This document shows, piece after piece, positions 55,945-64,000 of a stretch of 64,000 nt of DNA. Both the position numbers and the translations under genes were made by a program. Position 1 is the first letter of the stretch. The number at the start of each line of letters is the position of its first letter. The notes under the pieces are model-generated. The model was given only the letters and a program-made list of their open reading frames with translations, had not been told where the DNA came from and ran no database searches. The DNA comes from Ceratotherium simum simum (lineage: Eukaryota; Chordata; Mammalia; Perissodactyla; Rhinocerotidae), in contig NW_004454262.1 in NCBI RefSeq assembly GCF_000283155.1, positions 3,156,785 through 3,220,784 on the forward strand, read 5' to 3'.

Positions 55945-58660
55945 CTTGACCTCGGCTCCACATATTCAGTTACACTGTTATTACTCTTTCAAATCTTAGG
56001 CCTTTCGTCTGTACTATGGAGGCTGATCAGGGTTTGGATGTGAGGATAGGGAAGGAGCAATAGGCCAGGAGAACACCAACTGTAAGGAGAGTCCCCCAGC
56101 TGAGAAAGTTGGGGGAATATGTGCAAGAAACAGAGAACAGGCTCATCTGGTTAAACTGGGAATGCTTCTTACCCTTTCAGTTTTGGGGAAAGTAAGGACA
56201 AAGTAAGTTTAAAGGAGAGAAGCAGAAGACAAAGGTCTAGGGAGAGGGGAAGAAGCAGGATGGGGCGCTGCTCTGCCAGGGGGAGGGCAGGTGTCTCCCC
56301 CAGTTTTTTGCTCTCTGCAGGAAGTATAAATAGTTCCCTTCAGAGGTCAATGCTTCCTGTGAAGGGGAATACTAGAGAAATCTTCTGTTGTTATCCTCTT
56401 TGGAGCCTTCAGATTCATTTATTTTTTTTCTCTTTTTGTTCCTTCTGAGGAGTCTGATAGTTCTAGAAACAGAAATGAAGAATACATACAATAATGGGCA
56501 AGTACTTGAGCCCACATTACTTTTTGGAAAGACTGGTTGTACTGTAACCTTCTAGGGCAGAGCCAGGAGCCTGTGGAGACTTTTTTTCCCTCTTTTCAAA
56601 GCAAAAGTAGGAATTTAAACAGTGGGAGTGTGTTAGAAAGTAAGTGTGAAGCTTGTGTTATTGGAAAGAAACAACTAAAAATATTTGATGTGTGTGTGTT
56701 GGGGTGTGTATTGTTAAATTAGATGGCAGAGAATGGTTTTGATGGGTTTAAGCTATATTCCCATGCCATTATATCCTAGACTGGCTCCTCATTAGGTGCA
56801 AGTGTATAATGCTTAGTGTGCGCATGATATGGTCATCAAAGGCTTTGATATAGTTTAGACTTACATGAAGACAAAACCATTATTTCAATGTAAGGCAGAG
56901 GGTCTCACCTTAAGAAAGAGCTCATGATGTCAACCACCACAGTCCTGCCAATACCTGGGGATGCAGGTCTCCATGACTGAAACCTACTTTTCTTCACTAG
57001 TGCCTCTTGGTTGCTTAGAAAATCATGTGTGGAAAACAGTCTCAGACATTATGTCTCCTCCCAGACACCCAGGGGCTGTTGTGTTTTCCTCTAAGATGGG
57101 CTGCATATGGGTCTAGTCAGGATTCTGGGTAAATAATTACTGAGTTTAGCCAACTCATGTAGCTGTGGTGTTTCATAGAGATGGGATTTCAAGATATATG
57201 AGTTCCGTTTTTGATTTCCTAATTTACCATCTGTCTCTGCAGTTTAAGACAATTATTTGAAAGAGCCCATAAATGTTAAAATAGAGAAATATAAAGGTAA
57301 ACAGTTGAAGTATAATACACTTAGAATGGAAATGTCTTTGTTTCTTTGTATTTTCTAATTTTTCTACAACAAACATCGTTTACTTGTATAATACAAGATA
57401 ACAACAGCAAAAACTGGAAAGAAAAACAAGCAAAACTGTTTCCTAATTGATATTTTTTCCTTCATCTGTAGTTATAATGTGGGCCAAGTGGTGACCAGAA
57501 CCACAGGACCAAGTGGACTCGTCTGAGGCCCAGTGATCCGCTTCAATGACGTGTAGTGTTTAGTAGGTCTAGATGAAAGTCAGTCTTAGTGGATCTTTCT
57601 CTATGAGAACCTTTATTAGTAGCATAAGTATGTCTAAGCAGGCTTCACATCTCAGATAAGAGTGCAAGATTTGGAAATGAAGACAGTAATATCTAAATAT
57701 GGTAGGAATCTAAGAAAAGCCAACTCTTTTCTGCTTTTATCCAGCATCTTAACAAGAGCATCTGCAAAGAACTTCAATATTATAGTTCACCATGAATGCT
57801 TTTATTGCATTTGGCCTCTTGTTCTTTGACTGAAGTTCACTTTTTGGAGCTACTCCAGTTCTGGATCGGTGTGGTTATATCGGCTCTCCTACCAATGCGT
57901 ATGTGCACATAGCTAAACACCCTGGAAACATCCCCACTTTCAGAGATAATGCACCAGTGACCTCAATAATGAGGCCCATTAACACATACAGAGCCTGCCA
58001 TGCAGATACCAGACTTCAGTGGTGCAAATAAAGCAACTAGAAGAGAGTAACTTGTTCCTAAGTTACCCTCAGCAGGTCTGGTAAAGCTTAGATGCCCTTA
58101 ACAGTTAGGAGCATAACTAAATTCTTAAAAGTGACATGAGAGTTTCAAAGAAAGCTCTGGAGTGGACCCGCCAGTCTAGATCCCAGGTCAACTTCCTGTT
58201 TCTACACACACTGCATGTTCTTCACTTGCTGATGGGATTAGTCAAATAACCTGTGGGGTTCACTGACTTTCTCTTTCACTTTTCAACTGATTTCAACTCA
58301 TTTGCCTTTGGAATGATTGGAACTCTCTGTGTTCTTATCTGGAGCCCCTAACTCTCAGTGATCATGAAATGGCATAACACGTAGAGGCATTTCTAATTTC
58401 CCTTTATGTATCTTTTACTATTTCTGCCAAGCACTAATCATTCAGGCTATGTTCACCTAAATCATAGTGGACTTGGTAATTAGACAATTGGAATTTATCA
58501 TCAACAACTATAAGCCTTTCCTGAACTGTGTCATACATCAGACACTGTACTTTACACTGGTGATGCAAAGATGTGGTGGTGTCAGACACTATTTCCCTGG
58601 GGTTCACTGTGTATCCACCTTGGTGAATATTCTAATTCCTAATGTATTCAAATACCAGAT
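55945..58660. other. Unique, non-genic stretch
   Basis: No recognisable transposon, exon or RNA. Only short frames. Confidence 0.4.
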
Positions 58661-58664
58661 CTAC

Positions 58665-58845
58665 TTATGAACTATGGGGTCTTGGTCAAGGCTATTAACT
58701 TTTATGATTCTTAGTTCTTTTCTATAAAATAGAAATTATCACACTTCCAAGGGCTTATGTTAGAAGCAAACAAAACAATGTACATGAAAAAGCTTTGAAA
58801 ACTATATAAATATGAGATTACTGTTACTCTTATTAGACAAGGAAG
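58665..58845 (+). repeat. MIR SINE
   Basis: ATGGGGTCTTGGTCAAGGCT, TCTTTTCTATAAAATAGAAA, TTATCACACTTCCAAGGGCT and the degenerate 3' part are in MIR order. Confidence 0.6.
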
Positions 58846-59089
58846 ATGTGTCACATATAAATGACAACTAGTTAGAAGAATATATTGCCAAACTACACTT
58901 ATCTGTAAGCCAAGTCCATAGGTCGTTCAGGGATCTCTGGCAGTGACTTTCTGACATGTAAGTGGTAGCTGGTAAATATGCAAACTTGACACATGCTGCA
59001 ATGAAGGTAGCCCAATGCCTGGTGCATAGTAGGAGTCCAACAACTCTTTGTGGAATTGAACAGAATTGACTCTTAAAGACCGAGGAGAA

Positions 59090-59580
59090 ATTGGATAGGC
59101 CAACAGTGCAGTGGATGGACGTTATGAGCAGAAGGTACAGCAGCAAAAGTGCTTTGGGCATTGGAGAAATTTTAGGAAGTTTGGTGAGGCTAAGACACAA
59201 CTGTATGAACTGGGAGTTGATGAGAGATGAGGCTGAAGAAGTAAACAAGGGTGAAGTCATGAAAGACACTATATGCTATGCTGGAGTTTGTTTTTCATTC
59301 TGAAGGCGATGGTTTAAACATTGGGAAGATTTTAAATAAAAGAGAGCTATGCTCATATTGGCCTTTTAAAATGGATTTTCTGGTGGTGAAGATATGACAG
59401 GTAGAGAGACCAGGAGGAACATATCATGGTGGTCCAGGCCAGGGGTGGGCAGATTTGAAAGAAGTAGTGGCAGTGGGGGATGGAGACCAGGAGACAGAGT
59501 CAAAGGAATTCATGAGGCACAATTGACAGGACTTGCCGTGACTTAGCGTCTGTATGTGCACAGGGATTGGGATAACTCCC
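59090..59580 (-). repeat. L2 LINE body fragment, minus strand
   Basis: TTTTTCATTCTGAAGGCGAT, AAAGAGAGCTATGCTCATAT, CATGGTGGTCCAGGCCAGGG and GAAGTAGTGGCAGTGGGGGA follow the reversed L2 body (upstream of its 3' end). The minus frames 58,868-59,269 and 59,424-59,633 overlap it and are not gene calls. Confidence 0.65.
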
Positions 59581-59584
59581 AGCC

Positions 59585-60825
59585 TTCTGCTTTGGATAGC
59601 TGACTGATAGAGCCAGTAACAAGGATAAAACAAACAGAGGGAGAAAGTCCGTCAAGAAGAGGGTAAATTACGTCTATAATCTGCTTTAAGAAAACACAAA
59701 AAGGTGTCATATGTTTTAGACAGATTTTCATCCAGTATACTGAAAACCTCCTTAGGTGTTGTGTTCTTCCCCTGACCATGGGTTTCCTCATGGTACAGCA
59801 GATAAGTCAAATAGATCAGAAAGGTGTTTACTGGACTCTTTCAGAGGCGGAACAACAGATGAGGAGCCCAGACCTGTGTGCGTTAGTGAGGAGCTGGTTT
59901 CATCTACTTTGTGACAGACTGCTTCTGAACTCTTTCCAACCGTGGATTTTTGATTAAACTCATCAACCATTGCCCTACTGCACTTGCCACTGAATAGGTT
60001 ATGTGTATATGGTTGGTTTAGTGGGAAATTCTTATTGGAACAGCTTTTGGAATCATTTAAAACAGGTGCTGGTGATTGTCTTGTAAGCCTAGGCTATTCC
60101 TACTCATTCATTCACTGTTTCAAAGTCAGCCTCAGAATTGCTTTTTATTATTTTATTTCTGAAATTTATTTTATTTGTGAAATATTGTAGCACAAGCAAC
60201 ATGGGCTGACTTTAATTTCTGAAGAAATATTACTGGTTTGTATGAAGTGCTTAGCAGATATTTGTGGACTATGGAATGATTGAATTTAAATGATGGCTAT
60301 CTTTTTAAAGAGGACATTTTAGAGTTTCCTAAATTAAACATATTTCGTAATAATAGGTATAATCATAGGGAGGACCTTTGCCCAGAATATTTTTAGAGTA
60401 TTCTAGATGGAAAGAAAGCTTGAAAATAACTTTTCAAGGGCAGAAGCATCAGCGTTTCTTTGCTCCTCCTAAAGTCAGTCTTGGAGCATCCTGGCCACAT
60501 TCCCTGCCCATTTATAATGTATGGGCACTCAGATTTTTGGTTCTGTTGCTTGCCCCAAAGCACTTCTTATCAACCACAGCATGAAGTTGATATATGGATC
60601 TCCATGTAGCATAAGAAATGTTTGCTAAAGGTCGCTGAAAGTATGCAGGTTGTGATTCTAATTAAAAAAAAATTTTACTGGTATTTTTAGCAAGATGGTC
60701 CTGTCTTCCTTTTGAATTAGTAAATTCTATATCAACATTAACTCACCCCTCCTACTCACATTAAACTTCAAGCAGGAGCATATTCTAAATGCTTAAATTT
60801 TCCAGAACATACAATGACAGGCATT
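59585..60825. other. Unique, AT-rich non-genic stretch
   Basis: Nothing recognisable. Confidence 0.4.
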
Positions 60826-60829
60826 GTTT

Positions 60830-61310
60830 AAGAGCAGCAAAACCTCTTTCCCAGTAGAATTCTCTACGACACCTGGCACACAGCTGGGTGTTAGCAGGAG
60901 ACTGTGGTGGCCCTGGGTTTTGTCTGTCTACTGTGGTTTCTCATCTCCTGCCTTCTGGTTCTTATGGAGACTTGCTCCTTCATCCTTGGGGTCCTGCGGG
61001 ATTGGTATTATAAGGCCCCTCCCACCACAGACAAGAGTGGGTCTGTGACCTGAGTGGCTGATTCAAGCTACGCCATCTCCCAACACAGTGCCTAGTCTAG
61101 AGACAGGAGCATGACTCAACGTCTGGGGTCTCCATCTGAGAAGGAAGCCAACAGCATAGGCTGATGACATTCTTGGAACCACAGTATCCAGCTGTGTTTG
61201 AGGTCCTCAACAGGACTTCCCTGTCAAGTCAGACAGCAGGGTCTCTTTGTTTAAGTGAGTTTGAACTGGATTTCTATAACTTCCAACCACAGGAGTCCTA
61301 ATTCATATCG
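60830..61310 (+). repeat. Old dispersed repeat, possibly related to 43,320-43,830
   Basis: The right end TTTAAGTGAGTTTGAACTGG, ATTTCTATAACTTCCAACCA, GGAGTCCTAATTCAT resembles the complement of the left end of the 43.3 kb block. The family is unnamed; it may be an LTR or MER element. Confidence 0.4.
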
Positions 61311-61479
61311 TATTTCATTTGAAAAGTTAGAATAATCATGATGTTAACCAGTCTGTCTTGAATCTCCTCCTTTTCTTAACATTTGGGGTTGTAATGTATG
61401 CTTATTTACATGCTTCCAATTTAAACGACATACCTGAGTTCAAGACACGCTTAGCCTAGAAGCTCATGTCAAACAATTC

Positions 61480-61485
61480 TTTATT
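61480..61485 (-). terminator. Poly(A) signal AATAAA (minus strand)
   Basis: TTTATT on plus reads AATAAA on minus, within GAAAAATAAAGAATTG. It is the last such signal before ordinary intergenic-looking sequence to the left of the proposed 3' UTR. Confidence 0.45.
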
Positions 61486-62331
61486 TTTCATGGTACAAAT
61501 TAAAAGTGACAGATCTGAAGCTGTTAAGAAATAAATACACAAAGTGCAGCTTTACTGACCATACAGATATTGCTCTAGATTAAGTACAGTTTTGTCAGTT
61601 TTTTTTTTTTAACGTTAAGCAACCTGTGCAGATAAATCAGCTTTGGTTTCAATGTCAGAGCAAGTAAGGAGCTTTTAAATATCCAGTTTGGCTTCTTGGT
61701 CACAAGTCCATCATGTCAACTTCTCGTCATGATGAGTTTTTTGAAACAACCCAGTCCGTTTTCCTGCCCTCCTTCCTGCCGCCCGCTCCAGGCACGGAGC
61801 AGCAGCTCTCTTTGTGGCACCTCATCAGTGACCCTGGTGACCAGTCGAGATCACAGCACGTAGGACAAAAAAAAATCACTTTCTTAACAACCAATCAACA
61901 AATGTGCCTCACATAATTTCAAGTTGAAGACAAGCAAATTACATGACAGAAAGCTTATTACAAAATGTTATCCAAACAGATTTTACAGTCAAACATTGAA
62001 ATGAAAATCAATTTCCTTTTTCTCCATTTTTTTAAGCTTGGTCATTAACTGGGTACAAGTAGAGTGCTGAGGTAAAACACTGATGAACAGTTTGTATTTC
62101 TTTTTTTTTTTCTTAAGATAGGAACAGTTTAGTATTGCGAGATTGTCAGCGACATTTAGCCATATCTATACAATGTGCATATACCTACAAACATTGAGCT
62201 TTGGTCCAGCGTAGAGAAGATGAGCAAAGGCATTTTACAATTTCTTTTTGGTTATAGCTTGAGTTCTTTGATACGCCTCTAATTGTTTTTTTTTTTTCCT
62301 AGCTCCTTTTGCTTTTTTGTTCTCTCTTTTG

Positions 62332-62365
62332 TGGTGTGTGAGTGTGTGTTTGTATGTGTGTGTGT
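62332..62365. repeat. Short (TG)n run
   Basis: GTGGTGTGTGAGTGTGTGTT and TGTATGTGTGTGTGTATTC, inside the proposed 3' UTR. Confidence 0.85.
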
Positions 62366-63179
62366 ATTCATGTGATTACAACATAAAGAAACCAAAACCT
62401 TGTAATGCAATTAAAACTGTCAACTGTTCAAAATGGTTTTTGGTTGAAAAAGAAAAAAAAACCCCACAAACAAGTGTAAAATATAACATCAGTCATTTTT
62501 CTTTTTCATGAAACAACGAAGAAAATGAAGATGACAATAATTTAAAAATATGTAAAAAAAACAGTGAAGCTTGAAACACAATCACATATGCCTGAAGTGG
62601 CTTTTACTTTTTGTTCATGGCAACATTAACCTTCAGTTCATGGAAACATAAAAGACACTTAAATACTATTGGCAATATGAAGTTGTTCACAAGTGAAAAT
62701 AAGAAATGTCATAATAAAATTAAGCAATAGGTGTGGTCCCGAAGACTTACGCGTTACGTAGTATAATTTATATTCCTAAGAATCTGTTCAGGCACCTTTT
62801 TATGCCTTGTAGCAAAAAATTTATCTGTAAAAAATTAATATAAGAAGCATTACAACACCTTATAAATAATTTATAAAACAATACAAAATTATAAAACTAT
62901 AAAAAAAATCACTGCACATGAATGGTTTTACGACTGTGGGATGAATATACTTCTTTTATTCCACTCAGGAAGATTACTTTTATTTTGTGTTTTCACTGTC
63001 CTAGTTATCCCTTCCCAATTATAGATCTCCGAACTGAGCAGGCCTTATGTAACTGCTGTCGGCATACGTTTAAACATTGAGCATCCATCATATGTTATCT
63101 TGTTAACTTCTCTTCTTGGGGAGCTTTTCTTGATGGAATTTGGAGCAGGTCCTAGGAGAATACAAAATCTGTTTAATCA

Positions 63180-63425
63180 CTATATTTTTGGATTTCTGGG
63201 TTGTTGGTATTTGTGCAGTTTTTGAGGTGGCAAAACGGGTACCATGGTGTCCTTGGCATGGAAGATCGAGTTACCCGTGGTCCAGTCAGCATCAGACTGG
63301 CGAAATGGAAACACGTTTACAAGCGACGGTTCCCCTTCCAGGATTTCCTTCCGAGTTTCCTTGCTGTCGGTCTCCTGATTGCTGCGTGAATCATCTGGCA
63401 GGGTGGGGACGATTATACCATTGCA
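63180..63425 (-). CDS. Probable last coding exon of an unidentified minus-strand gene (partial)
   Basis: On the minus strand an 81-codon frame ends with TAG at 63,180-63,182. Its left side leads into a probable 3' UTR. At its 5' edge the intron side reads CTTTGCTGGTTGTGTCAG, a pyrimidine-rich tract ending in CAG, so the exon would start at 63,425 exactly in phase (C-N-G-I-I-V-P...). The predicted residues are hydrophilic and protein-like. They contain SNQETDSKETRKEILEGEP, then LVNVFPFRQSDADW, and end KLHKYQQPRNPKI. There is no membrane segment or known catalytic motif, so it could be the cytoplasmic or tail end of a larger protein. An alternative acceptor at 63,468 (GTGAAG) would add a hydrophobic GVLLLWPLCWLCQ stretch. 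I do not recognise the protein; upstream exons would be beyond the window edge. A chance frame remains possible. Confidence 0.45.
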   Translation of the reverse strand, partial: CNGIIVPTLPDDSRSNQETDSKETRKEILEGEPSLVNVFPFRQSDADWTTGNSIFHAKDTMVPVLPPQKLHKYQQPRNPKI

Positions 63426-63429
63426 CTGA

Positions 63430-64000
63430 CACAACCAGCAAAGAGGCCACAGAAGAAGAACCCCCAACCTTCACAGGGCAGGGAGCGTGTTAGGGGAAGA
63501 AGGTGGCGTTTCTAGTCAGCTGGGCAACTTGAGGTTTTTTTTCTCTCACAATTTACTTCTAGATAGTACATGAGAGTGATTATTAATTAATAACTCAGGA
63601 ATATTTACATTTTGACAGCAGGCAAATTGACGGTTCTCTTTTGCCTGTTCTTTTAACTGAGGCCCTTTTGCCTATACCTGGGGAAAGCATCAACCACAGG
63701 TTTCAAGTGCTCGCCTGCCACGCCATCCTCGCATCTCACCTTTCCTTTCTGGCTTAGTAGGTTATTCTGGCCCACAAATCTTTTAAGTAGGTTACTTTGA
63801 AAAATGAAATAACCCCCTAGTTCTAACAGTGAAGGCTATTCTGATGTGTTAGATAAGCCACTTCTATATTTTTCCTTTTAATGGAGGCACTTCATTGTTA
63901 AAACTTCCTTTCCCCTCAAGAACCCAGCCCCCTATTCAAACTGTTTAAATTTATCTGCCAACTGTCTGCTCCATTTACACGTCCCAAGAACAACTGCTCC
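63430..64000. other. Presumed intron of the minus-strand gene, or flanking DNA
   Basis: No further exon or repeat recognised up to the window edge. If the exon call is right, this is the 3' end of the last intron on the minus strand. Confidence 0.4.

Larger units (their letters stand above)
61455..63179 (-). other. Probable 3' UTR of the minus-strand gene
   Basis: Runs leftward from the stop codon at 63,180-63,182 to a canonical AATAAA poly(A) signal (TTTATT at 61,480-61,485 on plus), with cleavage expected 10-30 bases further left, near 61,455-61,470. The interval is AT-rich, contains no recognised transposon and carries an isolated TG run (62,332-62,365). All of this fits a long mammalian 3' UTR. 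Other TTTATT hexamers inside could serve as alternative poly(A) sites. Assignment depends on the coding exon call next to it. Confidence 0.45.

Noticed and set aside
1..64000. CRISPR array, integron, phage or bacterial operon
   Set aside because: No regularly spaced repeats with unique spacers, no ribosome-binding-site-led gene strings; the repeat content is mammalian throughout.

Overview
The window reads as mammalian nuclear DNA, most likely from an odd-toed ungulate (horse family, rhinoceros or tapir). The main evidence is ten copies of the tRNA-derived ERE SINE family, which is characteristic of Perissodactyla. They carry the hallmark GGCCGGCC start, a G-T-G-G-T-T-A-A-G A-box region, a GGATCC-containing B-box region and a GATGTTAGCTCAGGGC tail. 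They sit among repeats common to placental mammals: MIR, L2, L1, HAL1, MaLR LTRs and MER-type DNA transposons. Nothing looks bacterial or viral in layout. There are no operons, and almost all ORFs in the window are short chance frames or lie in repeats.

Layout. 1-575: an LTR on the minus strand, cut by the window edge. 575-9,500: MIRs, a MaLR LTR, four EREs, a TG-rich tract and an old L1 3' fragment. 9,500-14,500: mostly unique sequence with one strong CTCF-like motif near 11.1 kb. 14,550-15,280: an MLT1 LTR inserted in a MER5-type transposon. 15,300-18,700: mainly unique. 18,750-24,600: a long antisense L1 ORF2 fragment and a three-layer nested repeat stack at 21.1-22.2 kb. 24,700-30,000: L2, MIR and three EREs. 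30,000-46,500: largely unique, with scattered L2, MIR and simple repeats. 46,500-51,850: repeat-dense, with a CR1/L3-like LINE fragment, an L1 3' end and a HAL1 copy interrupted by an ERE. 52,000-59,600: L2, MIR, a palindromic DNA transposon, an ERE and a hAT-like element. 59,600-61,460: mostly unique, with one old dispersed repeat.

Genes. The only candidate protein-coding gene that can be supported is at the right end on the minus strand: a probable last coding exon (63,180-63,425), followed by a long 3' untranslated region ending at a poly(A) signal near 61.48 kb. The rest of that gene would lie beyond the right edge. I could not identify it. The remaining ~61 kb looks like intergenic or intronic DNA. 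No tRNA, rRNA or CRISPR feature was found. The interest lies in the nested insertions with intact target-site duplications, the modular ERE tails, the HAL1 copy, the CTCF-like site and the unidentified exon.

Repeat family names are assigned from memory of consensus sequences. Boundaries are exact only where a target-site duplication could be read; elsewhere they are good to about 10-40 bases.
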